Positions 1-13,225 of a stretch of DNA of 64,000 nt are shown piece by piece. Below the pieces are notes generated by a model that had not been told where the DNA came from, did not search any database, and saw only the letters and a program-made list of their open reading frames with translations. The translations under genes were made by a program, and so were the position numbers. Each line of letters begins with the position of its first letter. Position 1 is the first letter of the stretch. Origin of the DNA: Dendrobium chrysotoxum (Eukaryota; Streptophyta; Magnoliopsida; Asparagales; Orchidaceae); contig CM034315.1 of assembly GCA_019925795.1 (NCBI GenBank), positions 8,804,001 to 8,868,000 on the forward strand, in the 5' to 3' direction.

Positions 1-2776
1 TCCTTTTACATTGCATTTCTTTTTCAGGCAACCAAAAAACCCTTAAGTGTTACATTTTGAAAATAATGCCATACAAGCTAGTGTCAATCATTAAGTATTC
101 AATCTATTCATGGCATGCTTGCACTCTTGAGTGATTATGAAGCCTAGGATGGGTGAATAAGCTCATGAAGAATTTCACCTCAATACACTCTCATTGGATA
201 TGTGCTTTCTCCCACCACCCAAAAAAAAAAAAAAAAATGTACCACTAAGCTATAGGGGATTGACACCCTCATGTTTGATTACTAGCTATCCTCATAGGAA
301 ATTACTTAATAATATTGGTCGATTTTATGTGGTCAAATATCTCCATAACTTAATAACCACACCGGCAATGAATTTAACATTAACATATTAACATGTATAA
401 TGGGTATTTTTATCACTATAAGTTCCAACAATCACACAAACGGAGTTGATTCCTTATGCACTTGGCCGTCATTGATGGAGTGATACTTCTATCCATCAAA
501 TAGGAGCATATCTTATGGTCTCAACAACCCGTTAGGAGATCAATTATCAACATCCAACTGACCTCACCATTTTAATTATCATTTCTATCATTCTTGTATT
601 GCAAACAAGCTAAAAACACATGTAATGTAAGTAGAATCTTGTGCTTCAAGTAACAAATGAGAGAGAAGCAATAAGATCATAAATGCATATATTTAATAAT
701 TTAATACTTAATTCTATTATAATAGTTATATAAAAATCGCTGCCAAAGTATCACACTTTCTTAATGAATCTAAAGACACATGAAGTATCAATATTTGAGA
801 TTTATGCACAAAGTTATAATAATACATAATTGCTATTCATATAAGAGACCTTAATAAATCTAATTAATATAAAACTAGAAATCAAAGTGATGATATATCA
901 TGGGAAAGGTGTACATTTTAAGCAAATTAATCCCTACCTCAATATCTATGTGGATTGTCCCTAATGTTTGCTCATTCTCTTGGATCTACTCCATCTATCT
1001 CTCATTAGCCTTATGATAGACGAAAACTTAAAAGAAATAGTTAGGATAATTATTTCCTGATTTTAGCAAAACAAATAAATAAATGTATATCATAATTATC
1101 CAAATGATTCCAAATTTAACACTATAATAAGTTACTTAAAGGACTTCGCATCCACCAATATTTAGTGATGTTTGGTTCAAGTTTATGTTAACTCAGTGAT
1201 GACAATTATTCTGAGGATTAGGTATTCTTGGATGATTAAATCAAAATTCATATTTTCTATGTATATGATTAGTTAATCTCAGGACTCAGGAGATATTCCT
1301 TTTTTGGATGTATTTGATTATCAGTTGGGTTATTGGGTATAACAAAGATGAAGCTAATTCTTAAACTCCTAGAATATTAATCCCAATTTATAGTGAGTGT
1401 CACAAATCTAATATTTTGACCTAATTTGAGCTGCTAACATTGAGCCATGATTGGGTTAACCCACCAATTATGGACGCTAAAAATTTGTGCGCGACTCAAT
1501 TTTTTTGGGAGAGTTTTGTTTCGAGTCAAATTTTTAGAATAATAGATTGAATTTTAGATAAGACTTTGTCCAAAGATTTTACTCTCATTTTGCAATGATT
1601 TTATGATTTTGTTCTGGTTTTCTCGTAGGCACAAGCTCCTTTAATAATTATCCCTCCTGATAGTAAGAGAGAACTTTCGATTAATGCTAGGTATTAGACA
1701 TCAAATGCATAATGCTAGGCATTATACCTTATGCATGAGACGGTTGACAAAGACTAGGCGACGAACTTGCCAGATCAAAATGCACACAGTCTTTTTTAAA
1801 ATATTTTTCCTCTTTTTTTTTTTAAAAAAATTTGTAATATATATATAGACTGCACATCAATTTCTCGCAAAATTTGTTCTTCGCATTTCTCGAATTGCAT
1901 GCCATTGCCTTGTGTATGGACAAATCTTGCATGTTGCGTTTGTTCAGTTGATTGGACAATATGGGTATTCTTTTTCAATATTTTTTATATTTTGGACGTA
2001 TCAGTGCAATTCGTTTCGTAAAATAGGCGATCATTATGTAGCTTTGCGCGACATCGCATCTGTGAACCATAATTTTTCATCGGACGGCTATTTGAATATG
2101 GAAGAGGTCCTTTCTAGGAAATTTTGGTGCTTCGGATGCGTTGGTGGAGTTAATTTTGCGAAGCGAGTTTCCATTTAATGATTTGGTTGCGATCAAGATG
2201 AATTGGATTATTTGCGTGCAATTCTATGTTTAATAATAACCGTTAATGTTGATTTCATATGGGTTCATTTTGCATCGCATCGTACACTAATCAACCAACA
2301 TTGCAGGGTCACTCGACACTAAGGCAAGAACTGATTTTAACAAGTTTAGCAAAGTATCAATTAGAGTTCTAAGTTAACGTCCATGGGCCAGCGCAAATCA
2401 AGTTGGCTCCCTCAAGTTGGCAACCATAGTGCCAACTTCCTAAGTTGCGCTAGCTCATATGGTCACCTAGGGATGCTTGGTTGCTTAATATCATTATCCT
2501 TGAGTTGGTGCCTTCCTTAAATGACCTGTCTATACCTATCTACTAAGCATTTGGTATTTGAATGCTTCAAGGATTCACAAAGCATAGACTAATTGGAACA
2601 CAAATATGAAGGAAACACCATTTCATTAAAATCCATTAACATTCAATAACACAAAGGCCATTCAATTAATAGTACAAGAAAATAAAACATAAAACATGAG
2701 AATTGTTTGACAAGGGGAACCTCATCACCTCCCATTGTGGGTGTTGACCTCATTTTTGCATGAGGTCATCAAGACC
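1..2776. other. gene-free AT-rich DNA
   Basis: I see no supported gene, RNA gene or intact transposon here. The reading frames are short, AT-driven and without recognisable domains; the longest (1912-2178) starts inside a poly-T/AT stretch and resembles no family I know. A poly-A run lies near 220-237. Decayed repeats may be present, but I see no terminal repeats or target duplications. Confidence 0.6.
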
Positions 2777-2784
2777 TATTACAG

Positions 2785-3802
2785 TAGGAGTGTCAATTAT
2801 TGACCCGACCCGATAACCCGACTCGAACACGACCCGAAAACTCCGAGTTCGGGTCGACCCGTTTAACAAACGGGTTGGGTTCGGGTTGCAGTTTTAGACC
2901 CGTTTGAAAATCGGGTCGGGTTCGGGTCAACCTGCTAACCCGACTTTGACCCGATTTGACCTGAAATTTGATAAGTCTTCAACGCTTTGTCATCTTTGCC
3001 TCCATGCTTCGTGGTCCAAATCCCAGGAGTGGGTCGACGCTTCGTCATCTTTGCGTATGTGATATCGGCGTCAAATTCCACCGGCGGCGCCTGGGTGTAG
3101 CTCTGTCAGCAAGCTAATTAATACCTACAATTCTTCAGCAACCTTCGAATATATCTCACACGGAAGGAATAGAGCTTTTCATATGGATGAGGCGCCTTAC
3201 AGTAGCAGCAAGAGAGCTTTTAGAGCTACAGCCAGTAGCAGCATAATGCGACAAGCCCCCCCTCAATCTCCGTTAGCAAGCTAATTAATGAAGAATGATC
3301 AATAAATAAAAAAGAAGAAGGTTCAGTAAGAAGCGTAGAGCCACATCGAAAACGTATGCTGCGGAGAATATGGTACTGTTATGATCATTCTTCACATTAA
3401 TGTTTAGGTCATTGTAAGCGACCTCCGTCGGTCTCAGTTGAGCCTCAACCGCCGCCGCCGCTGCTAAGAGAAGAAGATATCTTGAGCCTCCACCATCGCG
3501 CCTTGATGTAGAGGTAGGAAGGCTTGAGCTTGCACCGCCGCTGCTAAGAGAAGAGGTCTTCAGCCACTCCAAATGGTATCGCCTTTGTCTTCCTCCCCAA
3601 GGATTTGAGCTGCACTCGCACACGTGTCCCGCTTGGGAAGTTTTTTACCCATTTGCAAGAGGTGTTCGTGGGTCAGGTCGGGTCCGGGTTGAAAAACCTG
3701 ACCTGTTTGCAAAAACGGGTCGGGTTCGGGTTGACCCATTTTGACCCGAGTCAGGTCGGGTTGGACCTGAACCAGACCCGTTGACCCATTTTGACACCCC
3801 TA
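2785..3802. mobile_element. non-autonomous hAT-type DNA transposon
   Basis: A 1018-bp element with inverted ends: the left end reads TAGGAGTGTCAA and the right end, reversed, TAGGGGTGTCAA. It is flanked by a perfect 8-bp direct repeat TATTACAG (2777-2784 and 3803-3810). Eight-bp duplications and ends of this type are characteristic of the hAT superfamily. Both ends run into long arms rich in the words GACCCG and CGGGTT (2805-2960 and 3655-3790), a subterminal pattern typical of these elements. The core (2970-3640) is GC-rich and has a 112-residue minus-strand frame (3285-3623) with no transposase similarity, so the element would need transposase from elsewhere. Within the core a CTGCTAAGAGAAGA segment and a GCAAGCTAATTAATG-like segment each occur twice. 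Confidence 0.88.
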
Positions 3803-3810
3803 TATTACAG

Positions 3811-6060
3811 TCCCCTAATCAAACATCTAGTGATTGACAGTCATCTAACTGTCAAATCATCTAATACTCAGTCAATCATACATTCAGTTTTCAATCATTC
3901 AGCCAATCAATCAATTATCCAGTATCCAATCAAAGCCCCAATTCAACTTCAAACAGCTCAATGCATTGCTTAGAACAATGCATTGACTATATCTGACCTC
4001 AGTCATGGTTCAAACCACTTCATTAGGAACCTCCTATATCATGCACAACATCATTAGCCTTCTAATTCAATGATTGATCAAGATGATCAATTGAGCTAGC
4101 TCAGTGGATCATCAAACATCAATTACCCTTAAATCCATCATCAAATGACATCTGAATTGCACCAAACTTCTCCAAACAACTCTCCTAGTGAAATAGACTT
4201 GACTGGTCACCTTAGTCCAATCAACAGTTGACTTAGTCAATTGAACCCAAGCCTGATCAAACTGGACCTATTTGAGCCCAATCACTATACATGGCTCAAT
4301 CAGACCTATTAAACCCTTAAGATCGCACCTTCATATAGTCTCAACCTCCCCAATTCCACTATAGGTCAACCCCTGGTGGGTTTGACTTAGTCAAACCGTC
4401 ATGGGTGGTCAAACCCCACCATACAGAGACTCCTTTCATATAATAAATCCAACCACCAAAACTTATTGTAAACTAATTGAACAACTCTCATGCTCTCTAA
4501 AATCTACCCCACCATGCCTTGATCAATTGACTAGTCAAAGTCAAGTCAACAAAGTCTTAAATGATCTTATTTGGTCAACCCTTAACTCAATTATTCATAT
4601 CATTGCTCCAAGGCCCTTATGACCCATTTACCTACATGTAAATACCCCCTAAAGCCATCTCAACCAGATTGACCAGTTGACTGGTCAATCTAGTCAACAA
4701 AAAGCCCAAAAGACCATTCATGGTCAAACCGCTTCATATATAACTTTGATCTTGATGCCAGCTCATCTAAATAACTCAAACCCTTTCCAGAGACTTCTTA
4801 AACCCTAACCCAACCCAACCCGGCTTATGTCCTGATTTAGCCATAACCAACCCTTATGGTCCCCTACACATGAAAAGGACAACCTGTCCTTTTCAGGTCA
4901 TGCACTCCACTTCTCTGTCCCCTAATGGCTTGAGCAACATCCTAAGGCTTAGCCTATTCAATCCTGACCGTCTACATAATCTCCAGCACTTAGAATAGGC
5001 CAAAAGGTCGAAATCTTTCATTCAGACCTAATTCCTATCTCACTCATTCCCCAGAGCATTTTTTGTTTTGTTCTCCACCCCCAAAGCTTCCTCCACGATT
5101 TCCTGGTGTTTCCCCTGCGTTTGGAGCTTACCGGCTGTGAGATCGACGAAGAGTTGAAGCTTGGTCCGCTTCCACCGTTTGAAGTCTTGTTCCAGTGATT
5201 CTCCAACCTCGAAGTCTTCTACAACTTTGTAGAGGAGCTTATGATGAAGGAATCAAACCCTCATATATTCTCAAAGATCGTTCGTGTGCAGGTAAATCTA
5301 AAACCCTAGGTTCTTATCTAGATCTCCAAATAGGTTCCTAAGGACGTTATTTCGAGCTTCAAAAACTATTCCCCAAAGATTATCTAATCTTCTATCATCT
5401 GCATATCAACTAGCATGCCATTTAAACTACTGTAATTGAAGTTTGAAACAAATTTTAAGATTAGGGTTTACGGTGTCTGCAGGTTGAAGACGAAATCGTG
5501 ACCCTCTGTTCATTCGATTTATTATGGACGGTCATGATTTTGTCAGATCCACGATCTGTTTCGACCTTCTAGAATCGTGTGACAGACGGGTCTCGTTCGG
5601 CTACATTTGGTTTGTTCATTCCTAATTGCGGGATCTATTTTCCGCCGTCTGATCCCTCGCTACCGAGATCAAACCGCGGGAACTAACCCTTGCCGTCGGA
5701 TGAAAGCCGCAAGATCGAACGGTCCTCTTTCGCCGTTGACTCATTTATGTGAGTTACGTGGCTAACTGCCGTCATCTGCGTGGCTTAGTCATCCGTCGCC
5801 CCGTGGATATCTCTGCCAGATCAGCACCATGTGTGTCGCATTTGATCCTTCAAGTTTTGAAACTGCGGGTTTAAATCTGAACCCTCCATTTCATAATTTC
5901 GCTAGATCAGACGGTCTCGGTATGACATGGTTAAGTGGATAACCATGCACCGACACGTGGTTCGTTCGGATGTTGCCGCGTGGAAAATGCGGCGCACCGC
6001 TGCCGCTGTCGTATGCGCTGGCCCAATCTCTTGCTGCCGCGTGTAAAGCAGCCATCGCTG
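3811..6060. other. probable old retrotransposon-derived sequence, no gene
   Basis: This stretch has no supported gene. From 3811 to 5000 it is rich in short words such as TCAATCA and TGGTCAA and lacks long frames. From 5000 to 6050 it is much more GC-rich, with repeated phrases about AGATC and ACGGTC. The style resembles long LTRs or untranslated leaders of plant Ty3-type elements. I could not find paired ends, a primer binding site or a polyprotein, so this is an impression only. The frame at 5902-6177 has no recognisable domain. Confidence 0.35.
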
Positions 6061-7345
6061 TTGGTATATTATTAATATAAAGTTTATTTTAATTATAAAA
6101 TCTATTTCAAACTTCAAATAATTACAGAAAATTGATTTCTTAACCAAATTTAGTCTATAAATACTCATTTTCTTCATAATAAAATTTCCTATATTTAAAA
6201 AATAAAATCAGAGGTAAGTTTTCTATATATAAATTGTAATTTAAATTATAAATGTTTTCAAATATCTTTAATTATATTTTAAATAACCTTTTGATTAAAT
6301 TCAAAGTTGAATGGCATATAGTTTGAAATATGATACACACTCTGATATTTGGAAAATTTTTTAGAGCTTAATAATACATGTAATTAAATTTTCAAATATA
6401 TAGTTCATACTTTGAATTAAATATTTGAAAACTCAATTACCTCCATTTTATCTAGCTTTAGGACACTATGTTTATGATGATGTGATTGTTTATGTTCATA
6501 TCAAAAGTTAGAAAACAATGATTGCAATTCCTTCTAACCTAGTGACACTTAGGAACAAAAATCAAGGATATGTCTTAGCAAACTTATTCAAATCTAGAAT
6601 TAACCATATACATCAATTTTGGATGAAACTTAAGCATAGAAAACATAGTGTCATGTACTCCATGATCTAATACATTTTGATTGGATATTAATTGATCTTC
6701 AAACAACTATTAAATTCAATTAACCCTTCCTTAAGGGTGTAATGTCTATAAATTCTTATAAATCAAACCAAATTCTTTAAAATACAAAATTAACTTCAAT
6801 TAACTTAAATAAAATATATAATCATCCAAAACTAAAATTCAAATCTAAATTCATTAAATTTTTAATTAATGTTTAATTACCCTTAATTAAACCTCAATTA
6901 AATAAATTCATTGAAAATTCAAATAAAATTCAAAAATATAAAATAAATTCAAATAAAAATAAAATAAAATCAAAAAATTATAATTTCAATTTAAATAATC
7001 TTCATTTAAAAATTAATTTCTAATTCATTAATTAATCAATTTCATTTATAATTAATTAAATATAATAAATAAAATTCAAAATTCATTAAAAATTCAATAA
7101 AATTAAATAAAATTCATAGATTTATAATTCAAATTTAAATAAAATTTTTTAATAAATTGTAATTATAATTCATTAATAATTAATTAAAAATTCAACCATT
7201 AATTAAATTTTCTAAATATTACAATAAAAATTAGAAAAATTTAAATTAAATTCTAATTCATTTAATTTAAATTAATTTGATAATTTGATTGATTAACATT
7301 TATTTTGATCAATCAAATTTGATAATTAATTTGAATTAAATAAAT
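6061..7345. repeat. extremely AT-rich low-complexity block
   Basis: About 1.3 kb made almost entirely of A and T, with the words AATTCAAAT, TTAATTAA and AAATAAA recurring imperfectly and no coding potential. It begins and ends abruptly against DNA of more normal composition. The density of AATAA/TTAATT words makes it a candidate matrix-attachment type region, but that is inference from composition alone. Confidence 0.6.
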
Positions 7346-7988
7346 TCAGGTTATTATGCCCAATTCTTGATTCCTTTTGGAGGGCATTTGGGCATTAAAT
7401 TTTAAGACATTTAATATACTTAAATAACAAAAAGATCTCTTATGTGTTGTGCACAACTCCTTTCAGGAAGACACTAACACATTGAATTGGGGGATCTTCA
7501 AATAATTAATAATAAACCGACCTTAAGTCACATTCTAGATTCCATTTGGAGGGTATGTTGCATTGGATTATAAGGTTCCTTTCTCTATCTCTAATAAAAC
7601 TTTGGACGCTCTCATATGATCATCTGTCCTGCATAGAAGATGGGTGTTCATTTTGGAAGTCTTAAGATTTATAAATTAATAACCCTTTGCACTGTGGGGG
7701 TTAGTAATCTATAAATTCTTTAAAACTAAACAAACAACTTCAATATTTAAAATTGGAATAATTTAAAAGTCAAATACACATCATTTAAACTTTAATTAAA
7801 TTCCCCTTCAGCCTTTAATGAATAAACATTAAAAATACATGCAATCTAAATAATAAATTCCTATAAGATCTATCAAAGCTACACAGCCGCTTACACCTTT
7901 TTAGATGGTTTGTTAGAACAACCACTTTAGCCTAGGTTAGGCCGGTGGATTGATTTGGTTTGTTGCAGGTGTCTTTGCCTAGAGGGCA
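7346..7988. other. spacer with a diverged internal repeat, no gene
   Basis: No gene is seen. A motif containing GATTCC, TTTGGAGGG and CATT occurs near 7360-7397 and again, diverged, near 7538-7575, which hints at an old duplication of about 175 bp. The stretch ends at the five bases GGGCA that form the left flank of the solo LTR. Confidence 0.35.
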
Positions 7989-9813
7989 TGATGTAGAATT
8001 ATATGCGTAGATGGTTATGCAAAGTGGAAATTACACGCCTTGTTGAATTACAACAACAGTAATTAATTTAACTTGGAGCGATCCTAAACAAACCTTTAAA
8101 ACAAACAAGATGTGACACAAGCTTGGGCTAAACTACACACTAATCGTTTAGAATCATGCCAATAACCAATTCAAATCAAGCTTTGCAATACATGGGAGTT
8201 TTCAAAAGAATCCCAATGTTAATATCTAGACTAGTCACTATGAAAAGAGATCCCTCACTCAACTCTTAGTAAAGTTGGCTTGCGGAGAGAGCTTTCAAGA
8301 TCGTTATGATGCTACAATTAAGGATAAACTTAGAAAGCAAAGATTTAGAGAAGAGGTTCATTTTTATCAGGGTTTGGGAGTTCGAGATAGCAAGTAGTGG
8401 ATTTTTGGAGAGCAGGACATCAATTCTTCTTGCTGAAATTCTCTAAACAACAACCCCGCAATGTCTAGAAAAGTCTAGACAACAACTGTAAGATGCCAGA
8501 AGCTTTTGGACAGCACAGCATAGTATTCCGGCGAGCAGGACAACAGCGTGATCCGACTGAAATCTCAAGACAGCTAGGAGAAGTCTTTCAACAGAAATTT
8601 TGGACAACAGTGTGGGTTTCCTAACAGCAGGACATCAACTTATCTCTGCTGAAAATTGCCTGGACAGTAGTCTAATATTGCCAGAAAATCTGGACAACAA
8701 CTTAGGGATGTTTAGGAAATAGGAAGAGAGCTATTGGGTGGAGAATTTGTGTTTAGGAGTTGGGGAAGGCTAAAGGGGCGGCGGCTAGGTAGAAAGGGAG
8801 GGGAAAATAAGAGGGAATAATGTAAGTTAATTCTTAATGAGGGGAGAGATTAGTGGGAGGGAATTATTGTGGGATATTTGAATTGGAGAGAGAGGGAGGG
8901 GCTAGCCATACAAGGGGCTTGATTGAGGGATTTGAAAATCCTTTCCAAACTTAGGATATTAATTAAGGAAAGAGGATTAGAGGAGAATCTCTAATTAATT
9001 TAAGATTTGAGAAAATTAGGAAGTTTCCAAATTAAATTAATCTTATTTTAGGAAAGGATTCAAATTCAAAATAAGTTTGAATTTGAGGTTTGAAAAACTT
9101 CCAAATTTAAGATGATCCAAATTAGGTAGGTCTTCAATTCTTCCATTTGAAGAATTTCTGGAAGGAAGGAAAGAAAGGAGGGAAGGGAGGAGGCTGGCGG
9201 TTTGGGAAAAAGAGGGGGCGGCGGCCGGTGGCTTGGGGAGAAGGTGGGAGTGTTGGCCGGCAGTTTGGACTTTTGGGCAGGGCGGCCGTCGGTAGGGAAG
9301 GGGAAGGGGGAGGTAGGGCCGGCGGTTAGAGGCTTGGGAGGTTTGTGGCCGGCGGCTATTGGGCTTGGGATGTTGTGGTCGGCGGCTAAGGATGAGGAGG
9401 AGGAAGGAAAGGGAAATTGGAAAAGATAGAACCACGAACCCGGACACTTCCTGCGGTTGGTGGGTGATGCGTTGCCCTTCACCTTGGGACTTCACCTAAG
9501 CTCTCTCTTGGAACTCAGAAATCTCTCCAAGAAAACAAAAGTGCAGAAAATTTCTTTCAATCATAATCATCATTCATTAGCCTCTCCAAAGAGGAAGATG
9601 GGATATAAATAGTTAGGGTTTACAATGAAGAGATAAAAGACACACATGCCCCTAATGGTCAGAAAAAACTATTCCCTCAAGTGAGGGTAGAAACCGAAAA
9701 ATGCATAAATAAATCAAATACATATAATAACTCAAGAATAAATCGATGCGATCGTGACCGTAGATCATCGGTCTCGTCTTTGGTAAACCTTCCAAGATTG
9801 GATGTCCTCATCA
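7989..9813 (-). mobile_element. probable solo LTR of a gypsy family related to the compound element
   Basis: The right end (about 9430-9813) follows, in the same order, the landmarks of the LTRs at 11778-26492: a GGTGATGC-GTTGCC box, a CTCCAAGAAAACA box, a CGTAGATC-TCGG box, a CTTCCAAG box and the terminus ATGTCCTCATCA. Read on the minus strand it therefore starts TGATGAGGACAT and ends CTACATCA, the usual TG..CA form. Flanks are GGGCA (7984-7988) and GGGTA (9814-9818), a 5-bp duplication with one mismatch. No internal region or second LTR is adjacent, so recombination between two LTRs has probably removed them. At about 1.8 kb it is longer than the 1.45-kb LTRs next door, partly because of a GGC/GGA-rich stretch at 9165-9420. 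Frames inside it (9043-9495, both strands) are compositional. The left boundary is less certain than the right. Confidence 0.68.
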
Positions 9814-9818
9814 GGGTA

Positions 9819-11772
9819 CCTATGTGTGTTTGCTTACTTTCTGTAAAATATAGCTTGTCATATTTATTTTTCTGTTAGTACACTAGAGAGCGGAGTGAAT
9901 GAGAAAGGGCCGTGCAATTTAATTTCATTTATTTTCTGTACATATAATTGCTCACAAACGCACTCATAACTGCATTTTATTTCCTGCTTTTAAATTCCTG
10001 CAAAGTAGAATGTTCTTAAGAGTTGATGTATATGAAAAGAGAACTTTAAATTTAAATTTCATAGATTTTTGTATATAGATCGAGTTATACAGAGTCAAGA
10101 GTTATAAAAGAATAAAAAATAACTGCTTATACATATATAGGTGGGGCTCTAAAAAGTAATGTCCTCTCTTCAAAAGGATATCCCTTTTTGGAATTCCACG
10201 GAAGACTTGGAGCTCGAAAAACATAAGCAGTTGTATTTGATTCTAGATGTGCATTATAGGATAAAATCCAGATTTGTTGTTGGTGGGGCTTGACCGCCAT
10301 TACTTTACTGCAGACCCTGTGGCATACTTTACAATTTTATAAATTAATAAAATTAGCTCTTTTATATATTGTTGTTCATGCATCATATGCATCATATGAG
10401 TAGGTTTTATTTTTTGTAAGCATGTTGTATTTGCATTTGATTTAAATTCTTTAACAACTCCTTGATTTCTAGGATAGAGCTTTCTAAATCTTGAATTCAT
10501 GTGGCGATTGTTGTGATTAGAATTGTTAGCTGGCAGCTCACTCCAAGCAAGTGGTAAATCCAAATTGCATACACCCTTCTCTGCACTTTCTTTATTCAAT
10601 TCAAATCAAAAACTTTCAAAACTCAATTCCATAATTTATAATCTAAAGCTTGTGCATTGAAATTTAATTAGCTCAAACATTTCTTTAATCTTATATGTAT
10701 TTTAAAATTATTTAGTCTTCATTTTAGTCGAGAGTATTCTCTTAGAAGATGTAATTAATTATAGGGGATTGCCTCTATAGGAAGTCTAGACCCTATAATA
10801 AAATAAACCCTATCTTAGATTCATTTCTAAGATAGGGGGAAAATCTGTGAACGCAGATTAGCTTCAACTATATTTTAAATTTAATTTCATAATCAAAAGA
10901 TAGATGGATACTTGATTTACTTTTATAGCAAATTGAATATCCTCTATATTTGAATATGAAAATAAAATTGTAATTTATTCTTCTAATTGGAATGATAGCA
11001 TAATGTGCTTATCATTATTTGGGATGATTTATATATTCCCTATGCTGCATCTGATTAGGAAAATAAATTATAATTTTCTTTCTTTCAAATTGATAATAGA
11101 ACATTAGTCTACCCCTCGGGGTGGTATAATGTTAAACTATGCAGATTTAATCAAAAGAAATTATTAAAATATAATTAAAGCAAATCTTGTGGGAGGAAAA
11201 CATTTTTTTAAAGCATTTCAAAAAATTATCTTACACTGGGAATTCTCATGACCAGTCAATCCTTCCCTCAAAATGCCCCCCGTGGGATCTTTGGTGACCC
11301 CTCAGTCCGCTCATACCTAGCGCCCTATCTTAAATTGTTAAATCAACAAAGTGAGATATACTCAAGGGAAGATAAATCAAAGATATTTACATAAATAAGA
11401 ATACTTAATTAACATGCATAAAACATTATAAAAAGTGCAATATTAACCTGAACATTATATTTTCAAGACTTAAGCTCGTAAATCGACAATGAGTGTACTG
11501 TTAGGTCACTATTATCATTATGCATTAAACTTTAATCTCATATCCATCATTATCCCTCTCATTTCTATAACCATTTAACATCGAGTCACTTCAACTTGTT
11601 TGTCAAGTACCCTTTTTAATTTTTATATCACATAGTTTTGTTAATCATTAATCCCACCTAACTAGCTCCTATTATTATCCTTGTTTGGTTACACAATTTC
11701 GTTGACCATTAACACTAACTCCATTGGGTTACACAGTATTGTCGGTCCCTAACAATTTATGTTAAGACAATT
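9819..11772. other. gene-free AT-rich spacer
   Basis: No gene can be supported. The 99-residue minus-strand frame at 10300-10599 has no recognisable domain. Small GC-rich islets occur near 11110-11135 and 11260-11330, and a short inverted repeat about ATCTTAG/CTAAGAT lies at 10811-10836. The sequence is probably old repeat DNA. Confidence 0.45.
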
Positions 11773-11777
11773 GTTGC
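11773..11777. repeat. target-site duplication, left copy
   Basis: GTTGC directly abuts the first LTR and is repeated exactly at 26493-26497 beyond the last LTR. Five bases is the normal duplication length for Ty3/gypsy integrases. Confidence 0.88.
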
Positions 11778-13225
11778 TGGTGCAGGACTGAATGTTCAAG
11801 TCCATCAAAGAGAGATTCTCGTTAGAGTTAATTAAAACGCAGAATCATAAACTTTGCAAAACAGTAAGAACGGAAGGCTATTTGAATTAGAAACATGTGA
11901 AGTTACTTGACACTTGCATGTAATGTCTTGACATTGTAAATGATAAGATAATTGAGACATAACTCATGTAAATCGTCACAAGCACAACATTCAACAAAGG
12001 ACAATGCAAGTGAGGTCCTTTCTCTCAAATTTAAGTAGAATTGAGAGTGGATAAAATAACAAACTTGCAATGATGTTACCAAGAAGGAAGGCTAACCAAG
12101 TATCTGGCTAAGAGGAGAATAATTAAAGAGAATGGTTTAGATATTTAGCTCAATAATAACGTAGTTGGGCTCCTTGATGGCTATCTTCATATATTTGCTT
12201 CTCTTGCAAAATGCTCTCAGATGTCAATGGGATTCCTCCCTGATGTTGGCTGAATTTTAATGTGAATGCTCACTGTTTTCTCCTTTGAGTGTGACTGATG
12301 TGGGAGAGAAAAGTAGTCACTTGGAGAAGAATTGAAGTGGAAGGGGGAAGGGGAAGGGGTCGGCCAGCTTGGGAAAGGGGAAAGTACTCAAGGCGACATT
12401 AAGTGGAGCTTAGGGAATTGCTTAGGAATTAATGGCAGCACATGGAAAGAGGAGTGGGTAGGCTAGGGATTAGGGAAAAGTAATTAAGGAAAATTTGATC
12501 AATTAATTACAAGCTTTGAATTGTAATTAATTGTGCATGGGTAATTGGGGAATTAATGTTTGGCTTTGGAAGTGAAAAAGTTGAAACTTAATGAGGGTTG
12601 CTTGGGAAGATGGAAAGGTGGTTTGGAAATCCCACAAATTAAATGAAAATCCAAATTGATTTCCATAAAAATTATGCTTGGGAATACCAAGGGTTCAAGT
12701 GCATTTAATGTTGGAATATTAAGGGTCACAAGAGAAGATGAAAGGGCATTTACTGTTGGTGGTGAGGCAGAATTTTGTGGACTATAGGGGCTGCCAATGA
12801 TGGTGGGAGAAGCTCGGCTGGTGCAGGAGATGGGGGTTGGGGCGTTCGGCTAGATAAAAACTAAGAGCCCAAAGGCTGTTGGGTGATGCTTTGCCTTCTC
12901 CAAGGACTTCTCATGCTCACATTCTCAATTCTCCAAGAGAACAAGATCACACAAATCATAATTTTATAACATAACATCCCCAAAACATTAACATGAGGGG
13001 GGGAGCCATATATATATAGGTCCAAACAAAGGGAATAACCAAAAGACAATATTGCCCATGACACATCACATAAGTAGAGGGCAAAACAGAAAATAAATAA
13101 AAGACAACAATAACATAAATAAGTCTCTTACAAACAATAAAAACTAGAAGTATAACGACTCAATCACGGTCGTAGATCGTCGGCCTCTCCTACGGTAGAC
13201 TCTCCAAGGTCCAATGTCCTCATCA
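11778..13225 (-). repeat. LTR 1 (outer 3' LTR)
   Basis: 1448 bp. On the minus strand it starts TGATGAGGACAT and ends CAGTCCTGCACCA. It contains many private changes relative to the other two LTRs, including a one-base loss in the ACTTGACACTTG stretch near 11908. The frame at 12861-13064 inside it has no meaning beyond the repeat. Confidence 0.92.

Noticed and set aside
3285..3623. 112-residue minus-strand frame in the hAT element
   Set aside because: No transposase motif is seen; it is repetitive Ser/Gly/Ala sequence from a GC-rich core with duplicated segments.
9043..9495. 150- and 138-residue Pro/Ser-rich minus-strand frames plus plus-strand Gly-rich frames
   Set aside because: They overlap one another on both strands over a GGC/GGA-rich tract inside a solo LTR. 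The openness follows from composition, and no domain is visible.
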